From the NCBI GenBank assembly GCA_947259105.1, contig CAMYKU010000004.1, forward strand, positions 1 to 64,000: DNA of 64,000 bases, given 5' to 3'. The DNA is from an uncultured Alphaproteobacteria bacterium (GTDB taxonomy: Bacteria; Pseudomonadota; Alphaproteobacteria; UBA8366; JADFVY01). Of the stretch, positions 19,502-30,500 are shown piece after piece. The translations under genes were made by a program, and so were the position numbers. The notes under the pieces are model-generated. The model ran no database searches and had not been told where the DNA came from. It saw only the letters and a list, made by a program, of their open reading frames with translations. Within the stretch, counting starts at the first letter, position 1. Each line of letters starts with the position of its first letter.

Positions 19502-19515
19502 GGTTGGAGCGGGCG
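19455..19515. repeat. repeat family R1 copy (locus B, right)
   Basis: A + orientation copy running from ATGCGCACC to TTGGAGCGGGCG. It is a near-identical direct repeat of 18975-19038 and an inverted repeat of 19065-19112. It overlaps the 3' end of the DUF559 gene and stops eight bases before the carB start codon, so it also carries the carB ribosome-binding region. Confidence 0.85.
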
Positions 19516-19522
19516 TGGTCTG

Positions 19523-22777
<3,255 letters not shown>

Positions 22778-22886
22778 AGACATTTCCCGGCGCGGATTCA
22801 ATTTCGAGCCGGCGGCCCCGGACAAGCCGCTGGCAGAGGTTTTTTTTGCGGCAAGCCGGGGCGTTGCATCAGAGGAACGTGAGACT

Positions 22887-23360
22887 ATGGAAAAGGTGCC
22901 GATGACCGCGGGCGGATATGAGCGCCTGCGCGAAGAGCTCAGAAATCTGAAATCGGCGGAGCGGCCGGCGATCATCCAGCTGATTGCCGAGGCGCGCACC
23001 CATGGCGACCTGTCGGAGAACGCCGAATATCACGCGGCACGGGAACGCCAGAGCTTCATCGAAGGCCGGATCGGCGAACTCGAGGACAAGATCAGCCGCG
23101 CCGAGGTGATCGACGTATCCAGGCTAAGCGGCAAGATGGTGAAATTCGGCGCCACCGTGACCATCGCCGACGAGGAAACCGACGAGAAGTCGACCTACCA
23201 GATCGTTGGCGAACTCGAGGCCGACATCTCCCAAGGCCTGCTCTCGGTGACTTCGCCGCTGGCCCGCGCCATCATCGGCAAGACCGTCGGCGACCAGGTC
23301 GAGGTCGCAACGCCGCGCGGCACGAAGGATTACGAGGTCGTCAAGGTCAGGTTCAAGTAA
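22887..23360 (+). CDS. greA: transcription elongation factor GreA
   Basis: A 157-residue factor that stimulates RNA cleavage by backtracked polymerase. It starts [20 protein letters not shown] and has the coiled-coil tip region [20 protein letters not shown] with the acidic D/E pair, then an FKBP-like C-terminal domain with [18 protein letters not shown]. The ATG at 22887 follows AGAGG; the longer frame from 22734 overlaps carB and lacks family resemblance. Located 109 nt behind carB, an arrangement frequent in alphaproteobacteria. Confidence 0.97.
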   Translation: MEKVPMTAGGYERLREELRNLKSAERPAIIQLIAEARTHGDLSENAEYHAARERQSFIEGRIGELEDKISRAEVIDVSRLSGKMVKFGATVTIADEETDEKSTYQIVGELEADISQGLLSVTSPLARAIIGKTVGDQVEVATPRGTKDYEVVKVRFK

Positions 23361-23375
23361 ACCGGTACGACGGAT

Positions 23376-23861
23376 TCAGTCCGCTTTCTCCACGTCGATC
23401 GGCACCCCGACCTCGTTCTTCGAACTGCGGATCGACAGCATGGATTTCACATGGCTCACATTCGGCGCCGCCGTCAGCGTGCTCGTCAGGAACCGGTTGA
23501 AGCTGTCCATGTCCTCGGAGACGATCTTGAGGATGAAGTCGGTCTCGCCGGTCAGCATGTAGCATTCGCGGACCTCCGGCCAATCCGCAACGCGCGCCTC
23601 GAAGGCCACAAGATCGGCCTCGGCCTGGCTGGTCAGCCCGACATGGGCGAACACGGTAACGCCGAAGCCGAGCCGATCGGGCGGGATATCCGCATGGTAG
23701 CCGCGGATGTAGCCCGCCTCTTCGAGTGTCCGCAGGCGCCGCAGGCAGGGCGGCGCGGAGATGCCGGCCCGGCGTGCCAGCTCCACGTTCGGCATTCTGC
23801 CATTGTCCTGCAGATCCCGAAGGATCTTCCGGTCGATCTTGTCGAGTTTTACGCGCCGCAT
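23376..23861 (-). CDS. Lrp/AsnC-family transcriptional regulator
   Basis: A 161-residue regulator. The N-terminal helix-turn-helix (LDKIDRKILRDLQDNGRMPN, SAPPCLRRLRTLEEAGYI) is followed by a RAM ligand-binding domain (VFAHVGL, ECYMLTGETDFILKIVSEDM). It belongs to the Lrp subgroup that senses amino acids and controls their metabolism. Convergent with greA (15 nt between stops) and divergent from the ELM1-like gene, so autoregulation or control of that gene is possible but not shown. Confidence 0.95.
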   Translation of the reverse strand: MRRVKLDKIDRKILRDLQDNGRMPNVELARRAGISAPPCLRRLRTLEEAGYIRGYHADIPPDRLGFGVTVFAHVGLTSQAEADLVAFEARVADWPEVRECYMLTGETDFILKIVSEDMDSFNRFLTSTLTAAPNVSHVKSMLSIRSSKNEVGVPIDVEKAD

Positions 23862-23989
23862 GGGAAAGTGCTCCGAATGGGTGCCGTGCGCAATTATATT
23901 ACAACTCGGGCGCGGGCTTGCAAGTGCGGCGAAAGGTTGAATAGCGTGTGGCGGAGGACCGGCCCGATGTCAACCAGGGAAGCCGAACC

Positions 23990-24961
23990 GTGAGCGACAA
24001 TGTCACCTGGGTCCTGACCGACGGCAAGGCGGGGACGCACAACGGCGCGCTCGGCCTGGCGGAGGCGGTCGGGCTTCCGGTCGTCGACAAGCACATCCAC
24101 TCGGCGCTGCCCTGGCGGTGGCTGCCGCCGCTGCTGTGGCCGAAGGGCGTGCTGGGGGTCGGCGCCGGCGGCGACCCGCTGGATCCGCCCTGGCCGCGGC
24201 TGGTCGTCAGCGCCGGCGAGCGCTCGGTCGGCCCGGCGCTGGAGATCAAGCGGCGCGCCGGCGACGCCACATTCTGCGTCCACATCCAGCATCCGCGGGT
24301 CGATCCCGCCCGGTTCGACCTGGTGGTCGTGTCGGCGCACGACCGGCTGAGCGGCCCGAACGTCAGGCGGACCGTCGGGGCGCTTCACCGGGTCACGCGG
24401 GATATTCTGGACGACGCGGCCGCACGGTTCGGGCCGGCCTTCGCGCATCTCCCGCGGCCGCTTGTGGCGGTCCTGATCGGCGGCGCCAACCGGGTCTACC
24501 GGTTCGACGGCAAGACGGCCGAGCGGCTGGCGGACGATCTTGCCGCCATGGCCCGGAACACAGGCTGCGGGCTGCTGATCACGGCGTCGCGCCGGACCGG
24601 CGCCGTCAATCAGGCGCTGCTGCGCGAAAAGCTGCGCGATTTGCCGGTGGAATTCTGGGACGGAGACGGTGAAAACCCGTATTTCGCGTTTCTGGCGCTT
24701 GCCGATGCGCTGGTCGTTACCGGCGATTCGGTCAACATGGTGACGGAAGCGTGTTACACCGGCAAACCGGTGCATGTGTTCCACCTGCCCGGCGGGGCGC
24801 GGTCCAAGTTCGCGCAGTTTCACGAAGCCCTGGCCGCGTCGGGGGCGACAAGGCCGTTTTCGGGGCGGCTCGAAACCTGGCCCTCTGCGGCGCTGGACGA
24901 GCGATCGCCGTTGGCCGATGAAATCCGCGGGCGGCTCCGGAATGCTGGCGCAGGGGTGTAA
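23990..24961 (+). CDS. ELM1-family (mitochondrial fission ELM1-like, GT-B-type) protein
   Basis: About 323 residues from the GTG at 23990; an alternative GTG lies at 23948. The protein opens NVTWVLTDGKAGTHNGALGL, matching the DKxGHxxQ-type N-terminus of bacterial ELM1 homologues, and contains VAVLIGGANRVYRF, SRRTG and a donor-site-like segment ADALVVTGDSVNMVTEACYT. In plants ELM1 recruits dynamin; bacterial members are predicted glycosyltransferase-like and often sit near lipid A or envelope genes. The downstream 2OG oxygenase begins 31 nt later, so the two are likely one transcript. Function is unproven. Confidence 0.85.
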   Translation: MSDNVTWVLTDGKAGTHNGALGLAEAVGLPVVDKHIHSALPWRWLPPLLWPKGVLGVGAGGDPLDPPWPRLVVSAGERSVGPALEIKRRAGDATFCVHIQHPRVDPARFDLVVVSAHDRLSGPNVRRTVGALHRVTRDILDDAAARFGPAFAHLPRPLVAVLIGGANRVYRFDGKTAERLADDLAAMARNTGCGLLITASRRTGAVNQALLREKLRDLPVEFWDGDGENPYFAFLALADALVVTGDSVNMVTEACYTGKPVHVFHLPGGARSKFAQFHEALAASGATRPFSGRLETWPSAALDERSPLADEIRGRLRNAGAGV

Positions 24962-24992
24962 TCGGCGCTATCTAGTGACCTAGACCCGACGG

Positions 24993-25619
24993 ATGTCGCC
25001 CATGCTTATCGATCTCGACCTGCTGCGCGAATCGCCCCTCTCCGGCGACCCCTTCGACCACATCGTGGTGCCCGGATTCATTCGGCAGGAGGCGCTGGAG
25101 GACCTGCACGGCGACTATCCAGACGTCGGCAGGCCAGGCAGCTTCCCGGTCAATACCGTGACGTTCGGGCCGTCCTTCGGCCGGATCCTCGAGGAAATCC
25201 AGTCGCCGGAAATGACCGCCGCGATCGGGGAGAAGCTTGGGGTCGAACTCGCCGGAAAACCGACCATGGTGACGGTACGCGACCGGTGCCGCGCCCGGGA
25301 CGGACAGATCCATGTCGATTCCAAGGGCAAGGTGGTGACGGTGCTGATCTACATGAATCCGCCCTGGGAAGAGGCGGGCGGGCGGCTGCGGCTGCTGCGC
25401 GGCCCCGACGACATCGAGGACTACGCCGCCGAGATCCCGCCCAACGAAGGCACGCTTCTGGCCTTCCGTTGCACGCCGGACGCCTGGCACGGGCACAAAT
25501 CGTTCGAGGGCCGCCGCCGCGCCATACAGCTCAACTGGGTGGTCGGCGAACGCTACGTGAAACGCGAGCAGCGCCGGCACCGGGTTTCGGCCTTCTTCAA
25601 GCGAATCAAGGGGGGCTGA
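24993..25619 (+). CDS. 2-oxoglutarate/Fe(II)-dependent oxygenase
   Basis: A 208-residue protein with the double-stranded beta-helix iron motif: His-x-Asp in QIHVDSKGKVVTVLIYMN, the glycine-rich AGGRLRLLRG turn and a distal WHGHKSF histidine followed by RRRAIQLNWV, whose arginine would bind 2-oxoglutarate. Closest in layout to the small 2OG-FeII_Oxy_3 group that hydroxylates sugars, peptides or small metabolites. It directly follows the ELM1-like gene, which suggests a shared modification pathway of unknown substrate. Confidence 0.85.
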   Translation: MSPMLIDLDLLRESPLSGDPFDHIVVPGFIRQEALEDLHGDYPDVGRPGSFPVNTVTFGPSFGRILEEIQSPEMTAAIGEKLGVELAGKPTMVTVRDRCRARDGQIHVDSKGKVVTVLIYMNPPWEEAGGRLRLLRGPDDIEDYAAEIPPNEGTLLAFRCTPDAWHGHKSFEGRRRAIQLNWVVGERYVKREQRRHRVSAFFKRIKGG

Positions 25620-25643
25620 CGGCAGCCGGGGCGGTCTGGCGTG

Positions 25644-25773
25644 TCAGCGCATCGTCCACTTGCGTGGACTCGGCGTCGGCCCGCTCCCCCACCCGGCCAC
25701 CCACAGTGTACGATACCGTTGGGTGGCCGGGTCGGGGAGCGGGCTGGAGCGAACCTGACGGATTATGCGCTAA
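25644..25773. repeat. MITE-like element M1 (copy 1) with long hairpin
   Basis: The ends TCAGCGCATCGTCCACTTG and, inverted, TTAGCGCATAATCCGTCAGG are related terminal inverted repeats. Inside, 25-base arms at 25679-25703 and 25720-25744 are complementary at 24 of 25 positions. The same end sequence recurs at 34037-34277, 34695-34741 and 36608-36799. It separates the 2OG oxygenase from the LysR gene and could also act as a transcription barrier. Confidence 0.85.
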
Positions 25774-25815
25774 TTTCCTTTTCGCGGGCGATGCACCCGT
25801 GCATTGTAGGTTTCC

Positions 25816-26706
25816 ATGGACTGGGACAAGTTGAGAATCTTCCACGCCGTCGCCGACGCGGGCAGCTTCACTCATGCTGGCGAGACGCTGAATCTGAGCC
25901 AGTCGGCGGTCAGCCGCCAGGTCAGCGCGCTGGAGGAAAGCCTGCATATTCCCCTGTTCCACCGCCATGCGCGCGGACTGATCCTGACCGAGCAGGGCGA
26001 TGTGCTGTACCGGACCGTCAAGGAAGTGTTTCACAAGCTCGCGATGACGGAGGCGCTGATCTCGGAAAGCCGGGAGCGCCCCTCGGGCCCCTTGAAGGTC
26101 ACCACCACGGTGGCGTTCGGCACGACCTGGCTGACCCCGCGGATCAAGGAGTTCATCGAACTGTACGCCGATGTCGAGGTCAGCATCATCCTGACCGACG
26201 GCGCGCTGGATCTGAGCATGCGCGAGGCGGATGTGGCGATCCGCATGACGGCGCCGCGGCAGCCGGATCTGGTGCAGCGCCACCTCCTGACGGTGCACAG
26301 CCATATTTTCGCCGCGCCGGAGTACCTCACCGATCACGGGACCCCGAAATCAGCGGAGGATCTCGACAGGCACAGACTGATCGTCTACGGCCAGGAAGTG
26401 GCGCCGCCGGTTTCATCGATAAACTGGCTGATGGACGCCGGGGCGGATGGCGAGAACAGCCGCCGGCCGATCCTGCGGCTGAACAATCTGTACGGAATCT
26501 ACCGCGCGGTGCGCAGCGGGCTTGGCATGGCGGCGCTGCCCGATTACATGATATCGGAAAACTCCACCCTCGTGCAGGTGCTCCCCGAATTGTCTGGGCC
26601 GGCGATCGAGGCCTATTTCGTCTACCCGGAGGAGTTGCGACAGTCGAAACGGGTTTCCGTTTTCCGGGATTTTCTGCTACAAAAAGTCGCAGAAGGGAAT
26701 TTTTGA
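25816..26706 (+). CDS. LysR-family regulator, VtlR/LsrB type
   Basis: A 296-residue LysR regulator. The opening MDWDKLRIFHAVADAGSFTH with LNLSQSAVSRQVSALE and LFHRHARGLILTEQG is nearly diagnostic for the VtlR/LsrB branch known from Brucella, Agrobacterium and Sinorhizobium, where it activates the small RNA genes abcR. The effector domain follows (about 92-290). Unlike Sinorhizobium LsrB, described as redox-active through cysteines, this protein has no cysteine at all. A structured RNA with a strong terminator follows directly, matching the regulator-abcR gene order. MITE copy M1 lies just upstream. Confidence 0.88.
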   Translation: MDWDKLRIFHAVADAGSFTHAGETLNLSQSAVSRQVSALEESLHIPLFHRHARGLILTEQGDVLYRTVKEVFHKLAMTEALISESRERPSGPLKVTTTVAFGTTWLTPRIKEFIELYADVEVSIILTDGALDLSMREADVAIRMTAPRQPDLVQRHLLTVHSHIFAAPEYLTDHGTPKSAEDLDRHRLIVYGQEVAPPVSSINWLMDAGADGENSRRPILRLNNLYGIYRAVRSGLGMAALPDYMISENSTLVQVLPELSGPAIEAYFVYPEELRQSKRVSVFRDFLLQKVAEGNF

Positions 26707-26774
26707 GGGCCTCCACACGTTGTTGAAGACGAGTGTATGCATAGGCAGCAGGGTCAGCCATGCAGTTTTTGCAT

Positions 26775-26831
26775 ATCAGAATTGTCTAATCTGGTGTGGA
26801 ACTTGCTGAGTTTGGTGCCTATTTATGTATA
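26775..26831 (+). promoter_or_regulatory. putative LysR box and promoter of the sRNA
   Basis: ATCAGA (26775-26780) and TCTGGT (26790-26795) form an imperfect dyad with T-N11-A geometry, the usual LysR site. TTGCTG (26803-26808), 17 bases and TGTATA (26826-26831) could be the -35 and -10, predicting a start near 26838. The dyad ends about 10 bases before the -35, where an activator would bind. Confidence 0.45.
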
Positions 26832-26837
26832 GCTTGA

Positions 26838-26969
26838 GCGCCCTTGTGGCGAGCAAGCCTAGGTTGCGGGCGCAACGCCCGTAACCGAAGGGTCTTCGGA
26901 CCCTACGTCTCCCAGACGTGAAGCCTCCCTGTTCAACTTGCCGGACCCTTGTGGTCCGGCATTTTTTTT
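26838..26969 (+). ncRNA. candidate AbcR-like (alpha-r15 type) trans-acting sRNA
   Basis: No coding frame fits, but the + strand folds into a chain of hairpins: 26862-26886 (ten pairs, loop GCAAC), 26889-26904 (AGGGTC-TTCG-GACCCT), 26905-26919 (ACGTCT-CCC-AGACGT, exposing CUCCC), an open stretch containing GCCTCCCTGTTC, and a terminator 26940-26969 (eight-pair stem GCCGGACC/GGTCCGGC then eight T). Two CUCCC anti-Shine-Dalgarno motifs, about 130 nt length and location behind a VtlR/LsrB-type gene are the marks of AbcR sRNAs, which repress ABC-transporter mRNAs with Hfq. The 5' end is inferred. Confidence 0.7.
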
Positions 26970-26986
26970 GGCCGGAAAGAAAGAAA

Positions 26987-27011
26987 ACGGGCCGCACATC
27001 GTGCGGCCCGT
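26987..27011 (-). terminator. terminator of msrP
   Basis: Perfect 11-base inverted repeat (26987-26997 with 27001-27011, loop of three) followed on the minus strand by TTTTCTTTCTTT. It ends the msrP transcript 25 bases behind its stop codon and lies back-to-back with the sRNA terminator. Confidence 0.85.
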
Positions 27012-27036
27012 CATATTTGGAAATCGCCTGTCGCCC

Positions 27037-28014
27037 CTACATGAACAGTTTCTCGCCCTCCAGCCCCTTGTACAGGTGGGCGACGAACTCGCCATAGCCG
27101 TTGAACAGGCGCGTCGGCACCCGGCCGCCGCCCAGCACGCGCTCGGTCGCCTGGCTCCAGCGCCGGTGGGGCACCTCGGGATTGACGTTGGCCCAGAAGC
27201 CGTACTCCGCACCCTGCACGGACTCCCAGAAACTGACCGGCCGTTTGTCGGTGAAGGTGAAGCGCACGATCGACTTGATCGACTTGAAGCCGTACTTCCA
27301 CGGAACCGCCAGCCGCAGCGGTGCGCCCATCTGCTTGGGCACCGGCTTGCCATAGGCGCCGGTGACCAGGAACGCCAGCTCGTTGGTCGCTTCCTCGATG
27401 GTCAGCCCGTCGGTATAGGGCCACGGATACCAGGACTGCCGCAGGCCGGGCATGGTCGCCTTGTCGGCCTGGGTCTCCATGACCACGTATTTCACGCCGC
27501 CCAGCGGCTGCGCGAGGTCGACCAGCGCCTTGAAGGGAAAGCCGCTCCACGGCACGTCCATCGACCAGGCCTCGACGCAGCGGTGCCGGTAGAGCCGTTC
27601 TTCCAGCGGCATGCGATTGAGCAGATCGTCGATGGCGATGGTGAATTCCTGTTCCACCATGCCGTCGATGCGCACCTCCCAGGGCCGGACCTTCATCGCC
27701 TGGGCCGCGTCGGAAATTTCCTTGTGGCTGCCGAACTCATAGAAATTGTTGTAGGTGGTGGAGAGATTCCGGGGAGTTATCTCGCGGTCGAGCCGATACC
27801 GCAGGTTCCGGTCGACCGGGTAGAGTCCCGCCGACGGGTCCGCTTCGGCGCGGGCCTCGCCATCGCAGCCGGCAAGCAGGCCCGCCGCGCCGCCCATCAG
27901 CAGCACCGGCCCGGCGGCAATCGATTTGACCAGCCGGCGGCGGTCGTGGAACAGGGACTCGTCGGTCGCCTCGCGCTCCGGCCGCTCCCAGCCACGGGGA
28001 ATCTTGATCAGCAT
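27037..28014 (-). CDS. msrP: protein-methionine-sulfoxide reductase catalytic subunit MsrP (YedY)
   Basis: A 325-residue molybdopterin enzyme that repairs oxidised methionine in periplasmic proteins. Start at 28014 behind GAGGAGAGG. The N-terminus carries a Tat motif (HDRRRLVKS) before a hydrophobic stretch. The Mo-ligand cysteine is in YRHRCVEAWSMDVPWSGFP, and MGAPLRLAVPWKYGFKSIKS is the conserved C-terminal cofactor section. The Tat signal ends in LLAGC (Cys50), so the protein may be a lipoprotein, which is unusual for MsrP. The heme membrane partner msrQ is not adjacent. The 225 bases upstream show no gene. Confidence 0.95.
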   Translation of the reverse strand: MLIKIPRGWERPEREATDESLFHDRRRLVKSIAAGPVLLMGGAAGLLAGCDGEARAEADPSAGLYPVDRNLRYRLDREITPRNLSTTYNNFYEFGSHKEISDAAQAMKVRPWEVRIDGMVEQEFTIAIDDLLNRMPLEERLYRHRCVEAWSMDVPWSGFPFKALVDLAQPLGGVKYVVMETQADKATMPGLRQSWYPWPYTDGLTIEEATNELAFLVTGAYGKPVPKQMGAPLRLAVPWKYGFKSIKSIVRFTFTDKRPVSFWESVQGAEYGFWANVNPEVPHRRWSQATERVLGGGRVPTRLFNGYGEFVAHLYKGLEGEKLFM

Positions 28015-28239
28015 CGGCCTCTCCTCGTCACTGAATTCATGGCCGCATTCATACGGCCAAAATCTCACGCAGTCCTCACGGACGCGGTTTTCCGGCCATA
28101 ACAAATATGTGATGGTTTTCCGGAACGGACAGTCCCGGCCCGCGGAATCGGAGCGGAATCCCGTTGCCGGGCAGTCTTGGCGGCGCCGGCCGGCGGCGTC
28201 GATCGGCGCCGGCCGGCGCTTACGGTCCGAATCGGCCCG

Positions 28240-30261
28240 TCACGCCGCCTTCTTGCGGCTGGCCACCACGTCGTCGGCCAGACGCCCGGTCAGTTCGGAC
28301 AGATGGTCGAACTTCCATTCATAGGTGCCGACCCCGAAGGTCAGCGAGCGCAGCTCGACGATTATGTCGTGCAGCTCCGCCTGCGGCATGTGCGCGGCGA
28401 CCTCGTCCCAGCCCGACCAGCCCTGCTTGGCGTCGAAGCCGAGGATCTGGCCGCGGCGCTTGCTGATCAGCCCCTGTACCTTGGCGGTGTAGGCGTTCGG
28501 CACGAACACATGCACCTCGCAGATCGGCTCCAGCAGGACCGGGTTGCATTTCGGCATGGCCTCTTTCATGCCGGCGATCGCCGCGAGCCTGAACGCCATG
28601 TCCGAGCTGTCGACCGCGTGGTACTGGCCGTCGAACAGGTTGACCGCGAAATCGACCACGGGGAATCCCAGCGGGCCCTCTTTCATGTAGTCGCGTACCC
28701 CCGCCTCGACGGCCGGTATGTACTGGCGCGGCACCGCGCCGCCGGTGATCGACTCGGTGAACTCGAAGCCCGAGCCGCGCGGCAGCGGCTTGATCTCGAT
28801 CTGGACGTCGCCGAACTGCCCGTGGCCGCCGCTCTGTTTCTTGTGGCGCGCGTGCTGCTTGGTCGGTTTGCGGATCGTCTCCTTGTAGGGCGTCTGCGGC
28901 CGCCGCGACTCGACCGCCACGTGATAGCGGTTGTCCAGCCGTTCCGCCGCGACCTGCAGATGAATCTCGCCCTGGCCCCACAGCACCATCTCGTTGGTGT
29001 CCTGGTTGTGCTCCACCGAAAGCGACGCATCCTCGTCCATCAGTTTCGCGATCGCCGCCGACAGCTTCACTTCGTCCTCACGCTTCTTCGGCGTGATCGC
29101 GAACGAATAGATCGCCTGCTGGGGCGCCGGCCAGTCGACGCCGGACACGGCGCCCGACGCGCTCAGCGCCTGCCCCGATGCGACGTCGTCCATGCGGCCC
29201 ATGGCCACGATATCGCCGGCGCCGGCGGACGCGATCTTGTTCTGGGTGTGGCCCATCATGCGGAACAGCCCGCTGATCTTGTTCGATCCCAACGACATGC
29301 CGTCCTTGACCGAGCCGCGCAGCACCCGGCCCAGCGAGGTCTTGCCGGTATGCGGCATGTGATAGGTCTTGAAGACCTGGACCAGCGGGTTGCCGGATGG
29401 GGCGCCCAGCCGTTCCACCACCTTTTCGACTTCCGGGGTCTCGTGACGCAGCGCCTTCATCAGGCGGTGCACGCCGTGCGTCTGCTCGGCGGCGCCAAGG
29501 AACACCGGGACGATCAGGTCGCCGCCCAGATCCCTGGTCAGGTGCGCGTAGATTTCCTGCTTCTCGGGCACCGTGTCCTCGAGCAGCTGCTCGAGCAGAT
29601 CATCATCGAAATCGGCGAGCGATTCCAGCAGCTCCTGCCGCGCCTCGGCCTCGCGGTCCTCGATCCCGCCGGGAATCGAGATGAGATCCGAGGGCTCTCC
29701 CGGCTTGTACTGGTAGGCGCGCTCGGACACGAGGTCGACATAGCCGCTGATGGAATCGCCGTCGCGGATCGGCACCTCGCGCAGCACCAGCTTGCGCGAC
29801 GATACGCCCTGCAGCGCTTCCATCATCTCCCGAACTCGGACATCCGTGTGGTCCAGCTTGTTGATGAACACCATGTGAGGAATTTCATGCTGGTCGAGGA
29901 ATTGGAACAGCGGCGCCAGGGTCAGGGCGCGCTGGATCTCCGGGTCGCAGACCACGACCGCGACGTCGGCCACCATCAGGGCGGACTGCGTGTCGTTCCA
30001 GAATTCCACCGATCCCGGGCAATCGAGGAAATGCCAGGTCTCGCCCAGGAATTTGCCGGTCGCCGGCGAAATTTCGACGCTCATATTGCGGCTGCGCGCT
30101 TCCGGCGCCGCATCGCCTACCGTGTTGCCGTCTTTCTGGTTGCCCCGCCGGTCGATCGCTCCGCAGGTATGCAGAAGCGACTCCAGCAAGGTCGTCTTGC
30201 CGCTCAAATACGGCCCGACCAGTGCTGCGACGCGCGGGGCAGCAGGTGTGGTGCCGGGCAT
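28240..30261 (-). CDS. EF-G-like translational GTPase paralogue
   Basis: A 673-residue member of the EF-G-like subgroup (about 30 residues shorter than FusA). G1 is GPYLSGKTTL, G3 is DCPGSVEF and G4 is NKLDH, so GTP binding is plausible. Domains II-V follow, with the domain IV entry GGHGQFGDVQIEIKP and the FRLAAIAGMKEAMPKCNPVL helix conserved. The normal HVDFT of EF-G switch II is replaced by SVEFW. It is not in a str operon. Such paralogues act in ribosome recycling or under stress in some bacteria, but the role here is unknown. The 238 bases between it and htpG hold nothing I recognise. Confidence 0.9.
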   Translation of the reverse strand: MPGTTPAAPRVAALVGPYLSGKTTLLESLLHTCGAIDRRGNQKDGNTVGDAAPEARSRNMSVEISPATGKFLGETWHFLDCPGSVEFWNDTQSALMVADVAVVVCDPEIQRALTLAPLFQFLDQHEIPHMVFINKLDHTDVRVREMMEALQGVSSRKLVLREVPIRDGDSISGYVDLVSERAYQYKPGEPSDLISIPGGIEDREAEARQELLESLADFDDDLLEQLLEDTVPEKQEIYAHLTRDLGGDLIVPVFLGAAEQTHGVHRLMKALRHETPEVEKVVERLGAPSGNPLVQVFKTYHMPHTGKTSLGRVLRGSVKDGMSLGSNKISGLFRMMGHTQNKIASAGAGDIVAMGRMDDVASGQALSASGAVSGVDWPAPQQAIYSFAITPKKREDEVKLSAAIAKLMDEDASLSVEHNQDTNEMVLWGQGEIHLQVAAERLDNRYHVAVESRRPQTPYKETIRKPTKQHARHKKQSGGHGQFGDVQIEIKPLPRGSGFEFTESITGGAVPRQYIPAVEAGVRDYMKEGPLGFPVVDFAVNLFDGQYHAVDSSDMAFRLAAIAGMKEAMPKCNPVLLEPICEVHVFVPNAYTAKVQGLISKRRGQILGFDAKQGWSGWDEVAAHMPQAELHDIIVELRSLTFGVGTYEWKFDHLSELTGRLADDVVASRKKAA

Positions 30262-30500
30262 GTCGTTCTCCTTTCCGGATTTTCCATGGTTACCGTCCGG
30301 CGCCGCCGCGTAAACGGGCGCCGCCGTCCCCTGTAGCGGGCATGGTTCCAGCGCTGCCGCCGGGATGCAAGGGAAATCGCCGCGGAAATGGTCGCACGGC
30401 CTCCGGCGGACCGGCCGAACACGATCCGCGCCTTACCCGCCTGCCCTCGGAACCCCGCGCACTCGACCGGGCAACCCCCTCCGGGACGGGGCCGCCTCCC

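Noticed and set aside
18975-19515. Array-like spacing of GC-rich repeats that might suggest CRISPR
   Set aside because: Copies vary in orientation and spacing, spacers are not regular and no cas gene is present; they fit mobile palindromic elements.
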